Source: Campylobacterales bacterium
GTDB lineage: Bacteria > Campylobacterota > Campylobacteria > Campylobacterales > Thiovulaceae
DNA: 16,541 nucleotides
Direction: 5' to 3'
Assembly (NCBI GenBank): GCA_012963895.1
Contig: DTUW01000142.1
Span: 1-16,541 of the forward strand
In this document: one piece after another, positions 1 through 6,217 of the stretch
Layout of the letters: each line of letters starts with the position of its first letter
Position numbering within the stretch: the stretch's first letter is position 1
The notes under the pieces: model-generated
What the model was told of the DNA's origin: nothing
The model's input: the letters and a program-made list of their open reading frames with translations, nothing else
Databases searched by the model: none
Position numbers and translations under genes: made by a program

Positions 1-1632
1 TCCATTTCCAACGACAAAAAGGGCATCAACCCCGGGCTGGTTATATCGTCCTATCGATGTCTGATAGTGTCCATCGGCAACCGTTCCTAATCCAAAAGCG
101 GTTGCCCCCATTCCACTCGCCTTAGTCTCATATCCCCAAGCTAAGGCATATAGTCCGCTAATCTCAGCATCTTTCCCGTTGAGAATATGTGAAGGGTTTA
201 TTTCCAATCTATTCTCGTCTATCTTTCCATCTTCATTACTATCCCAATCCTTAGTTGTCATTTTGGTATTGATTTTTCCATCAAGCTTATCTATATCTTT
301 CTCTAAATAGGAGATGGTTTGGTTATTTTTCCTAATTCTATTATCCAAACCCTCCAATATCTTTTGGTGTTCTGATACCGTGCTGTTTAGTTCTCGTTTC
401 ACCTTTTCCATATCTGATATATGTTTCTTTCGCAAATTTGCAATACCGGTTTCCAAATCCTTTCGCAAACTGGAAACATTCGATTCCAAATTCTTTTGGA
501 GGCTAGAAACATTGGATTCTATGGTCTCGATACGACTCTGGAAATAGGAGACATTCGATTCCAAATTTCGTTGTAGGTTGGAACTATTTTTTTCCAAATT
601 CTTTTGGAGTTCAGATATAGACCTATTTACATCTTTTCCATTGAGATATAGAAAGCCCGATATATTTACATCGTGTCTAGCAATAGTGAGTTGTGAGCGG
701 TTCATGTCCAATATAGCAAATCTATTGCTATCAATGTCCAATCTCAACCTCTTTCCCCTCACATGGAAACCACCAAAAATATTGGCTTCTTTTTTAGTAA
801 CAACTACAATATCAGAACGATATTCATCTGTTCCGTTACCGATAGAAAATAGTGAGCCGTTTTGGTCTGGGCGGTTGAATTCACCAATAGCTAACTGGTT
901 CATCTGGTCGGCTATTGTCCTTCTTCCAAATGCAGTAGCTCCAACTGCCGTTGCTCTGGTTTTCCAACCCCAAGAGGTTGCATATCCTTCTGTTGCTTCT
1001 GTTCTGTATCCCCAAGCGGTGGAATAGTCTTTTTTTGCTTTGGTTCTATATCCCCAAGCTAAGCTATATTGTCCTGATGCATTTGTATTGGAGGATTTGA
1101 ATATAGATGAGGTGTCTATATCCAATCTATCGCTATCTATCTTTCCATCTCTATCGTTGTCGAATTGTGATATATCCATCTTTTCGGATAGTTTGGTATT
1201 CAAGTCGTTTTGAAGAGTTGTAATATTGGTATCTATATTCTGTAATATACTACTCTCCATCTTCTGAATATCTTTTTTGAGCTTCAACGAATCGAGAGAG
1301 TAGGGAACACTTGCTAACTTTTGTCGAGGCTTCATCTCAACCTCATCGCCTATCTTCACCCCTAACCAGTATTGAGTATCAAAGTCGATATTTATCGGTT
1401 CTTTTTCACCTAAGATAATTGAGTAGAAACCATTACTAACTTTTACTACTCTTTTTTCTCTCCAAAGAGGTCTGCCATTTATAGCGGTGTTGTAGATTGA
1501 GAAGGTGATTTCAATATCTCCATTGACTCGGCTACCATCTCGATTGGTTAAAAAACCTTGATAGTTGATTGTCTTTGGAATTTCTGCAAAAGTAGCGATA
1601 GTAAGAATTAGAAGAAGTTTTATATATCTCAT
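1..1632 (-). CDS. Secreted fibre-like protein with YadA-head-like repeats and coiled coil, C-terminus beyond window (partial)
   Basis: A stop-free minus-strand frame of 544 codons starts at ATG 1632 and runs off the left edge. AAGGAT lies 7 nt upstream, overlapping the stop of the barrel gene. Residues 1-16 are a signal peptide ending in TFA. Residues 17-115 (INYQG..LT..DG, F.IYN, LW.E, WLGVKIG, PRQKLASVPYSL) match the N-terminal domain common on bacterial tail-fibre-domain surface proteins. Two modules follow. Each has a DxDxDGxID or DSNEDGKID acidic loop (158-166, 464-472) and then YadA-head-like repeats (187-267; 493 to the edge, ending in the family-like LFVVGNG). Between them, about 342-460, lies a coiled coil with 11-residue repeats. 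I infer a trimeric, surface-exposed adhesin or appendage. The missing C-terminus would show whether it ends in a peptidase S74 chaperone, a barrel anchor or something else. The ligand is unknown. The open frame is certain and the function is inferred. Confidence 0.82.
   Translation of the reverse strand, partial: MRYIKLLLILTIATFAEIPKTINYQGFLTNRDGSRVNGDIEITFSIYNTAINGRPLWREKRVVKVSNGFYSIILGEKEPINIDFDTQYWLGVKIGDEVEMKPRQKLASVPYSLDSLKLKKDIQKMESSILQNIDTNITTLQNDLNTKLSEKMDISQFDNDRDGKIDSDRLDIDTSSIFKSSNTNASGQYSLAWGYRTKAKKDYSTAWGYRTEATEGYATSWGWKTRATAVGATAFGRRTIADQMNQLAIGEFNRPDQNGSLFSIGNGTDEYRSDIVVVTKKEANIFGGFHVRGKRLRLDIDSNRFAILDMNRSQLTIARHDVNISGFLYLNGKDVNRSISELQKNLEKNSSNLQRNLESNVSYFQSRIETIESNVSSLQKNLESNVSSLRKDLETGIANLRKKHISDMEKVKRELNSTVSEHQKILEGLDNRIRKNNQTISYLEKDIDKLDGKINTKMTTKDWDSNEDGKIDENRLEINPSHILNGKDAEISGLYALAWGYETKASGMGATAFGLGTVADGHYQTSIGRYNQPGVDALFVVGNG
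436..609 (-). repeat. 33-bp tandem repeats encoding 11-residue coiled-coil units
   Basis: Read on the minus strand, residues 342-399 of the fibre protein fall into units LQKNLEKNSSN, LQRNLESNVSY, one 14-residue unit (FQSRIETIESNVSS), LQKNLESNVSS and LRKDLETGIAN. Unit boundaries at 609, 576, 543, 501 and 468 are 33 or 42 nt apart. Units 1, 2 and 4 are close at DNA level (shared AATTTGGAA and CAA-AAG-type words). Hendecads usually pack as right-handed or straight coiled coils. Four of five units are 11-mers and one is 14. Confidence 0.8.
907..1074 (-). repeat. 42-bp degenerate repeats encoding YadA-head-like 14-residue units with Trp
   Basis: Residues 187-242 of the fibre protein form four consecutive 14-mers: GQYSLAWGYRTKAK, KDYSTAWGYRTEAT, EGYATSWGWKTRAT and AVGATAFGRRTIAD. 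This is the S.A.G...A periodicity of the YadA head (left-handed parallel beta-roll). The usual small or aliphatic residue before Gly is Trp in three units and Phe in the fourth. A second, shorter block lies near the left edge at residues 493-520 (ALAWGYETKA, ATAFGLGTVA). Confidence 0.75.
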
Positions 1633-1642
1633 TGGATAATCC

Positions 1643-2314
1643 TTATAGTCTGATGTTGAAGTTGATAACAAAGCTTCCGAAATGTTCTAAGTCGTTTTTA
1701 TCTCTCTCCTCTTCGATACAATCCTCGTAGTAGTAGCTATGGGGGTCGCACACTTTGAAGCCTCCCCGTTTTAGTTTGGAGTAGTGGATACTATATTGAT
1801 ACCCTATCTGAATATCATAGCAATTCTTCAAATTGAAATAGAAACCAGCCCCCAAAATCCCTCCATAAGCCGATGAGTAATCCTCTTTTTCGTTATCGTC
1901 AATAAATATTTTTTCAGCTCCAATAGAGATATATGGAGCAAATCTATTTGTCTTTTTATATATCCATGTGTAATCAACTCCAACCCCCTTTTTACTATTG
2001 GAATAGCGATTAAAGAATATTTCAAATCTATCCTCTCGAAATCCCCCAAAGCCTAATCCGAGATGGGGGACATCGTATTGCTCCCCGTCGATATTCTTTT
2101 CGTCGTCTGTTCCTATATTCTCTATTTTCGATGAGGTGGTGGAGTGTTGGTATCCCAATATTGCATAAAAAGATGAATTTTTGTCTTGGTTGATATTGAC
2201 ATTGACACTATTTCTATTACCCATAATCTTGGTAGTAACATTCACATCTTCTCCATATAGAGAAAGACCAAAGAGAGATATGGCGACAGGAAAAATAGAA
2301 AAAGGTTTTTTCAT
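1643..2314 (-). CDS. Predicted outer-membrane beta-barrel protein of unknown function
   Basis: The 223-residue product has a signal peptide (MKKPFSIFPVAISLFGLSLYG), then an Asn-rich mature N-terminus (NVTTKIMGNRNSVNVNINQ), then alternating aromatic/polar strands (FYAILGYQHS, VPHLGLGFGG, FEIFFNRYS, GVGVDYTWIY, APYISIGAEK, YGGILGAGFYF, YDIQIGYQYS). It ends in strand FVINFNIRL. That architecture fits a small 8-10-stranded outer-membrane barrel of the OmpA/OmpW size class, although I cannot assign a named family. Three cysteines lie in the C-terminal third (NCYD, KVCDP, EDCIE), the last two probably in one extracellular loop. The start lies 1 nt after the lipoprotein stop with only a weak GAG-type ribosome site, so translation is probably coupled. 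The fibre gene follows after 10 nt. Context suggests a surface role with its two neighbours, perhaps anchoring or exporting them. Confidence 0.75.
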   Translation of the reverse strand: MKKPFSIFPVAISLFGLSLYGEDVNVTTKIMGNRNSVNVNINQDKNSSFYAILGYQHSTTSSKIENIGTDDEKNIDGEQYDVPHLGLGFGGFREDRFEIFFNRYSNSKKGVGVDYTWIYKKTNRFAPYISIGAEKIFIDDNEKEDYSSAYGGILGAGFYFNLKNCYDIQIGYQYSIHYSKLKRGGFKVCDPHSYYYEDCIEEERDKNDLEHFGSFVINFNIRL

Positions 2315-2348
2315 GTTACTGCTCTATATTGACACTATTGTTATTACC
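2201..2348 (-). repeat. Two 21-bp near-identical copies in adjacent genes (2201-2221 and 2328-2348)
   Basis: The plus-strand words ATTGACACTATTTCTATTACC and ATTGACACTATTGTTATTACC differ at 2 of 21 bases. They begin 127 nt apart, one in the barrel gene and one in the lipoprotein gene. In both genes they are read in the same frame and encode GN(R/N)NSVN. The conserved third codon positions suggest a fairly recent duplication of this stretch. Confidence 0.7.
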
Positions 2349-2471
2349 AATAATAGTAGTTTGGATATTGGTATTTGAAGATTGATTATTTTGTAGATTG
2401 AAGCTAGGACCTGCATAGGGAAGGTATTGACAACCTGAAAAGAGTATAATTAGGAGAAGTGATATATACAA
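2316..2471 (-). CDS. Small lipoprotein (51 aa), unrecognised
   Basis: A short minus-strand frame starts at TTG 2471 and ends at TAA 2316. An in-frame TAG lies just upstream, and AGGGGG (2477-2482) sits 5 nt before the TTG, which supports this start. The product has a hydrophobic leader LYISLLLIILFSGC whose LFSGC is a good lipobox, so mature protein would begin at Cys14 and be lipid-anchored. The 38-residue mature part is Asn/Gln-rich and ends NNNSVNIEQ. Its tail (NIQTTIIGNNNSVNIEQ) closely matches the mature N-terminus of the barrel encoded next. The I-G-N-N-N-S-V-N-I-x-Q pattern is loosely like curlin repeats, but one copy proves nothing. It is the first gene of the surface unit, with its own -10 box upstream. 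Function unknown. Confidence 0.72.
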   Translation of the reverse strand: MYISLLLIILFSGCQYLPYAGPSFNLQNNQSSNTNIQTTIIGNNNSVNIEQ

Positions 2472-2485
2472 AATTACCCCCTATA

Positions 2486-2497
2486 TTGTATATACAA
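2486..2497. promoter_or_regulatory. 12-bp perfect palindrome, candidate operator
   Basis: TTGTATATACAA is its own reverse complement. It lies just downstream of the minus-strand -10 box, at about +1 to +12, in the divergent region shared with fliY. A half-site-like TTTTGTATATATC recurs at 2461-2473, over the lipoprotein start. The position suits a repressor site acting on the surface unit and possibly on fliY, but AT-rich palindromes also arise by chance. Confidence 0.35.
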
Positions 2498-2504
2498 ATT
2501 TAAC

Positions 2505-2513
2505 ATTATACCA
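2505..2513 (-). promoter_or_regulatory. Extended -10 promoter of the lipoprotein-barrel-fibre unit
   Basis: Reading the minus strand from 2513 gives TGGTATAAT, a perfect extended -10 (TGnTATAAT). Transcription would start near 2498, about 27 nt before the TTG start codon. No -35 match is visible 17 bp upstream, where the sequence is already fliY start-codon DNA. Weak or absent -35 boxes are usual for housekeeping promoters in Campylobacterota. Confidence 0.6.
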
Positions 2514-2530
2514 GAAACAAAGGAGAAGAG

Positions 2531-3412
2531 ATGGCAGATATAAATAAGTTTTTAGACCTATTTAAAGGTGAAGTGGTTGGAACGATAGAGGCTTTAACAG
2601 GTTTTGCTCCCGAACTATCAACCCCCGAAATAGTAGATTATTCAGATGGTGAATTAAGTCCTCCATTAGCTCAAATCAATATCTCAATTTCTGGGGACTT
2701 TGAAGGAAAAGCTATTATTTTCTACCCAACCTATCTTGCTACCGCTCTTGGTGATTTGATGCTCGCTGGTGAAGGAGAGGGTAAAGATGAGATGGACGAT
2801 GACGATTTGGATTCAATCAAAGAGATTACTTCAAATATCATAGGTTCATTTTCAACTTCTCTTGGTTCGCAAGATGATTTGCCAACCCTGAATTTTAAAC
2901 CAGACGATGCTATTTTTGTCCCAGCAGGAGAGAGTCCCAATGTTGATGGAATGAAAAAACATATCAAGTTCAATTTCAACCTCAACGGTTCAGATTATCC
3001 ATTCTCGTTCCTTTTCGATGATATTTACTCTAAGATATTTGAAGTTGAAGAGGAGAAAAAAGAAGAACAAAATGAAAATAGTGGAGGAGGAGAGAGTAAA
3101 GGGTGTTCATCTGGTGGCGGAGACCTATCATTTTTAGGTGAAGAGGAAGCGAGAAATATCTCTCTTCTCTTAGATGTGAAACTACCTGTAAAAGTTCGGA
3201 TAGGTTCTAAAACAATGCTATTGAGAGATGTCTTAACTATGGATATAGGTTCAGTAGTTGAATTGAACCAGTTAGCTAATGAAGCATTAGATGTTTTGGT
3301 GGATAACCATGTGATAGCAAGAGGTGAAGTTATTATTATCGATGGAAACTTTGGAGTTCAAATTACAGAGATTGGAACACAAGAAGAACGATTAAATACT
3401 TTGAGAAAATAG
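2531..3412 (+). CDS. fliY: Flagellar motor switch protein FliY
   Basis: The 293-residue protein is part of the flagellar C-ring at the cytoplasmic face of the motor, where it acts with FliM, FliG and FliN in switching. Residues 1-170 are a CheC/FliM-middle-like domain. Residues 94-105 (DSIKEITSNIIG) correspond to the CheC phosphatase helix, but Glu98 and Asn102 are separated by three residues instead of the classical two. A Gly/Ser/Glu-rich linker (about 172-204) precedes the SpoA/FliN domain (205-285: LLLDVKLPVKVRIGSKTMLL.., ELNQLANEALDVLVDNHVIARGEV). The N-terminal CheY-binding peptide of Bacillus FliY (SQDEIDALL type) is absent, as is usual in Campylobacterota. AAGGAG (2520-2525) lies 5 nt before the ATG. 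No fliM is adjacent, so the gene stands apart from other flagellar genes in this window. It could be annotated as a FliN/FliM C-terminal-domain protein. Confidence 0.9.
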   Translation: MADINKFLDLFKGEVVGTIEALTGFAPELSTPEIVDYSDGELSPPLAQINISISGDFEGKAIIFYPTYLATALGDLMLAGEGEGKDEMDDDDLDSIKEITSNIIGSFSTSLGSQDDLPTLNFKPDDAIFVPAGESPNVDGMKKHIKFNFNLNGSDYPFSFLFDDIYSKIFEVEEEKKEEQNENSGGGESKGCSSGGGDLSFLGEEEARNISLLLDVKLPVKVRIGSKTMLLRDVLTMDIGSVVELNQLANEALDVLVDNHVIARGEVIIIDGNFGVQITEIGTQEERLNTLRK

Positions 3413-3574
3413 AAAAATTTTATATACTTCCATTCTTAAAATTCCTGCCCATCTGTTGAACTGAATGGAGAGAATTTATATGATGGATATTCTATCTGTC
3501 TTATAAATACTGGTTTAATTTTGCTCCTTTAAACCTAAACAGGTGGGCATAGCTTCCATAAAAAGGCTTGTAGT
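3413..3574 (+). promoter_or_regulatory. Leader of the rpmJ-rplQ operon with potential RNA stems
   Basis: No gene is visible here. TGCCCATCTGTT (3446-3457) can pair with AACAGGTGGGCA (3538-3549) over all 12 positions if one G-U pair is allowed. Inside that span GGTTTAA (3512-3518) and TTAAACC (3529-3535) form a 7-bp stem with a 10-nt loop. A -10-like TATAAA occurs at 3502-3507, preceded by TG (3497-3498); use of it would remove the 5' arm of the outer stem. The stretch may be a structured 5' leader for feedback by a ribosomal protein, or simply hold the promoter. I see no U-rich terminator for fliY. Confidence 0.4.
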
Positions 3575-3688
3575 ATGAAGGTTAGAGCTTCTGTTAAAAA
3601 AATGTGCGACAAATGTCGTATTATCAAGCGAAAGGGTATCGTGAGAGTAATTTGCGAGAACCCTAAACACAAACAGAGACAAGGATAG
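3575..3688 (+). CDS. rpmJ: 50S ribosomal protein L36 (bL36)
   Basis: A 37-residue frame, [14 protein letters not shown].. to ..NPKHKQRQG, has the standard length and sequence of bL36. This is the zinc-binding (C+) form: Cys11, Cys14, Cys27 and His32 make the C-x2-C-x12-C-x4-H ribbon. It sits in the peptidyl-transferase region of the large subunit. It is the first gene of the ribosomal/RNA polymerase cluster and ends 4 nt before rpsM. In many Campylobacterota infA directly precedes rpmJ; here it does not. Upstream AAAAGG is about 9-10 nt from the ATG, a rather distant ribosome site. Confidence 0.95.
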   Translation: MKVRASVKKMCDKCRIIKRKGIVRVICENPKHKQRQG

Positions 3689-3692
3689 TTCA

Positions 3693-4064
3693 GTGGCAAG
3701 GATTGCAGGGGTAGATTTACCGAAGAAAAAACGGATTGAGTATGGGCTTACATACATATATGGAATAGGTCTCTCTACTTCAAGAGAGATATTAAGAGAG
3801 GCTAATATAGACTTTGATAAGAGAGTCTATGAGCTTACAGAGGACGAAATAGCTACTATTTCTAGGGTTCTCAGAAGTGGAAAATATATGATTGAGGGAG
3901 ACCTGAGAAAAAAGGTGGCTATGGATATTAAGGCTCTTATGGAGTTGGGTAACTATCGGGGATTGAGACACCGAAAAGGGTTACCTGTTAGAGGACAACG
4001 AACTAGAACAAATGCAAGAACCCGAAAGGGTAAAAAGAAAACCGTAGGTTCAGCAAAAAAATAG
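3693..4064 (+). CDS. rpsM: 30S ribosomal protein S13 (uS13)
   Basis: The 123-residue product begins [20 protein letters not shown] and carries the family helix-two-turn-helix ([11 protein letters not shown]) and the basic [23 protein letters not shown] tail. It binds the head of the 30S subunit and contacts the P-site tRNA and L5. The start is GTG at 3693, set by family alignment. AAGGA (3682-3686), overlapping the rpmJ stop, is the ribosome site. It is 8 nt upstream of rpsK, and the usual rpmJ-rpsM-rpsK-rpsD order is kept. Confidence 0.97.
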   Translation: MARIAGVDLPKKKRIEYGLTYIYGIGLSTSREILREANIDFDKRVYELTEDEIATISRVLRSGKYMIEGDLRKKVAMDIKALMELGNYRGLRHRKGLPVRGQRTRTNARTRKGKKKTVGSAKK

Positions 4065-4072
4065 GATAGAAG

Positions 4073-4471
4073 ATGGCTAAGAAGAGTAGAAAAAAAGTAA
4101 CTAAGAAAAAGATAAAAAAGAATATTGCTAAGGGGATTGTTCATATTACCGCTACATTCAACAATACGACTGTAACTATTACAGATGAGGCGGGAAATGT
4201 TATCGCTTGGAGTAGTGCCGGTGCTTTGAAATTCAAAGGTAGCAAAAAGGCTACTCCTTTTGCTGCTCAACAGGCGGTAACTGATGCTATGACAAAAGCG
4301 AAAGAACACGGAATTAAAGAGGTCGGAATCAAAGTTCAAGGACCTGGAAGCGGTAGAGAGACCGCAATAAAGACAGTTGGAGCAACTGAGGGAATAAGAG
4401 TAACCTTTATCAAAGATGTTACCCCTCTACCTCATAACGGTTGCCGACCTCCTAAACGAAGAAGAGTATAA
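4073..4471 (+). CDS. rpsK: 30S ribosomal protein S11 (uS11)
   Basis: The 132-residue protein has the family signature [22 protein letters not shown], then [24 protein letters not shown] and the C-terminus [19 protein letters not shown]11 lines the platform of the 30S subunit near the E site and contacts the Shine-Dalgarno helix. The Asn-Gly pair in PHNGCR is the site that becomes isoaspartate in E. coli. The N-terminus is unusually lysine-rich ([14 protein letters not shown]). AGGATAG precedes the ATG, as for the neighbouring rps genes. Confidence 0.97.
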   Translation: MAKKSRKKVTKKKIKKNIAKGIVHITATFNNTTVTITDEAGNVIAWSSAGALKFKGSKKATPFAAQQAVTDAMTKAKEHGIKEVGIKVQGPGSGRETAIKTVGATEGIRVTFIKDVTPLPHNGCRPPKRRRV

Positions 4472-4480
4472 GGATAGTAA

Positions 4481-5107
4481 ATGGCAAGATATAGAGGACC
4501 AGTAGAAAAGTTAGAGAGAAGATTTGGAGTAAGTTTAGGATTAAAAGGTGAGAGAAGAATTGCAGGTAAGTCTGCACTGGATAAAAGACCTTATGCTCCT
4601 GGACAACACGGGCAGAAAAAGGGTAAGACTTCTGAATATGGTCTCCAACTCAATGAAAAGCAGAAAGCCAAATTTATGTATGGTCTTTCTGAAAAGCAGT
4701 TTAGAAGACTATTTAAAGAGGCTTCCAGAATGTCTGGAAATACAGGGGAGAACCTGATTGCCCTTCTTGAAAGGAGATTGGATAATGTAGTCTATCGTAT
4801 GGGGTTTGCTACAACCCGAGCAGGTGCTAGACAACTTGTAAATCACGGACATATTTTAGTAGATGGAAAAAGGGTCGATATACCATCTTACAGAGTTAAA
4901 CCTGGTCAAGTTATCGAAGTCAAGGAGGCTACCAAAAAGAATGTTCAAGTTCAAAGAGCTATCGAATTGACAGACCAAACAGGGATTGTCGATTGGGTAG
5001 AAGTCGATAAAGAAAAAGTTAGTGGCAAATTTGTCCGAATTCCTGAAAGAAGTGAAGTAAAAATTCCAATAGAAGAGCGGTTCATCGTCGAGTTATATTC
5101 TAAGTAA
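4481..5107 (+). CDS. rpsD: 30S ribosomal protein S4 (uS4)
   Basis: The 208-residue primary 16S rRNA-binding protein nucleates 5'-domain assembly and in E. coli is the translational repressor of this operon. The N-terminal domain ([19 protein letters not shown]) has no zinc-binding cysteines, so it is the C- form. The S4 RNA-binding domain is at about 98-160 ([34 protein letters not shown]). It ends [10 protein letters not shown], typical for the family. AAGGATAG (4471-4478) starts at the last base of the rpsK stop and ends 2 nt before the ATG. rpoA follows after 16 nt. Confidence 0.97.
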   Translation: MARYRGPVEKLERRFGVSLGLKGERRIAGKSALDKRPYAPGQHGQKKGKTSEYGLQLNEKQKAKFMYGLSEKQFRRLFKEASRMSGNTGENLIALLERRLDNVVYRMGFATTRAGARQLVNHGHILVDGKRVDIPSYRVKPGQVIEVKEATKKNVQVQRAIELTDQTGIVDWVEVDKEKVSGKFVRIPERSEVKIPIEERFIVELYSK

Positions 5108-5123
5108 TAAAGGAATTTTTTAG

Positions 5124-6206
5124 ATGAGAAAAATCAAAACAGCCCCACTTGTTCCAAATCAGTTCGAAGTTGAAGAGATAGGCGAGAATGCAATTACCAT
5201 TAGAATTTTTCCTTTTGAAGTCGGTTTTGCAGTCTCTGTTGCTCACCCTTTAAAGAGACTTCTTTTAAGTAGTTCGGTAGGATATGCTCCTATCGCTATA
5301 AAAGTCGAAAATGCTAGTCATGAGTTTGACAATATTCCCGGCATGTTGGAAGATATTTCGGCTTTCATTCTCAACCTCAAACACATTAGATTCAAACTAA
5401 AAGATGGTATCGAGAAAATTGAAGTCTCTTACTCTTTTAAAGGGTCAAAAGATATTTATGGTTCAGACCTCGAAACTGATGAGGTGGAGGTTGTTACTCC
5501 TAATAGCTTCTTGGCTTCTCTAAACGAAGATGGGGAGCTAGATTTTACATTGGTAATATATAGAGGCATCGGATATGTCCCGAGTGAAGATATTCGGAAT
5601 TCTATCGCCGATATATATGAGGGGTTTATTCCGCTTGATGCCTACTTTACACCTGTTCGAAAAGCCCACTACACAATAGAAAATGTATTAGTTGGAGATG
5701 ACCCAAACTTCGAAAAAATTGTATTTTATGTAGAGACTGACGGTCAGGTCTCTCCGAGAGAGGTATTTGGAGAGGTATTGGAGACCTTTAAAAAACAGAT
5801 AGCTATATTCGAAAATATTGCTAATAGCAGTGTTTCCACAATAGTCCAACACTCTGAAAGCGGTGAAGTAGTTATCACTCGCGATAGACAGGAGAATGAA
5901 CCTCCATTAAGTCCAGAAGAGGAGGAGATACTCTCCAAATTGCTATTGGGTATCAAAGAGATTGGACTAAAACCGAGAGTTGCCAATACTCTAATATCTG
6001 CTGAATATCTCTTTGTTGGTGATGTTGTTTTAGTCGATGATAGAGAACTGAAAGAGATTCGAAATTTTGGAACGGGTTCTATTGCCGATTTGCGAATGGC
6101 ATTAGATAAGCTCGGACTTGGAGAAGAAAATAAAGAACTTTTGTCTGATAAGATAATGAGAAAGTTCAGAAAACTATCGGAATCGAAACGAAACGGAGAT
6201 ATATAG
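5124..6206 (+). CDS. rpoA: DNA-directed RNA polymerase subunit alpha
   Basis: The 360-residue protein scaffolds RNA polymerase assembly and contacts upstream promoter DNA. The N-terminal dimerisation domain carries [28 protein letters not shown] and [20 protein letters not shown]. The C-terminal DNA-binding domain is at about 275-332 ([31 protein letters not shown]). Arg285 and Asn288 correspond to E. coli R265 and N268, which touch UP elements and CRP. It is about 30 residues longer than the E. coli protein, mainly through an acidic linker ([14 protein letters not shown]) and a charged tail after 332. AAGGA (5111-5115) lies 8 nt before the ATG. Confidence 0.97.
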   Translation: MRKIKTAPLVPNQFEVEEIGENAITIRIFPFEVGFAVSVAHPLKRLLLSSSVGYAPIAIKVENASHEFDNIPGMLEDISAFILNLKHIRFKLKDGIEKIEVSYSFKGSKDIYGSDLETDEVEVVTPNSFLASLNEDGELDFTLVIYRGIGYVPSEDIRNSIADIYEGFIPLDAYFTPVRKAHYTIENVLVGDDPNFEKIVFYVETDGQVSPREVFGEVLETFKKQIAIFENIANSSVSTIVQHSESGEVVITRDRQENEPPLSPEEEEILSKLLLGIKEIGLKPRVANTLISAEYLFVGDVVLVDDRELKEIRNFGTGSIADLRMALDKLGLGEENKELLSDKIMRKFRKLSESKRNGDI

Positions 6207-6217
6207 AAGGAGACGAG

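Noticed and set aside
436..609. CRISPR array or non-coding satellite
   Set aside because: The 33-bp units are contiguous, without spacers, keep the reading frame and encode coiled-coil residues.
314..1027. Two plus-strand open frames of 77 and 149 codons
   Set aside because: Both lie antisense to the 544-codon fibre frame, have low-complexity compositions mirroring its repeats, and lack ribosome sites.
1..1632. Prophage tail fibre
   Set aside because: The protein has a signal peptide and an exported-protein N-terminal domain, and its neighbours are a lipoprotein and a barrel. No phage structural, integrase or lysis gene is present.
3440..3550. Known small RNA (6S, SRP RNA, tmRNA) or tRNA upstream of rpmJ
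   Set aside because: None of their conserved parts is visible: no GGAAGG/AGCAGCC SRP loop, no T-arm GGTTCRA with acceptor stem, no tmRNA peptide frame.
4548..4757. Alternative plus-strand frame inside rpsD
   Set aside because: Out-of-frame shadow of a highly conserved ribosomal protein gene with no start signals of its own.
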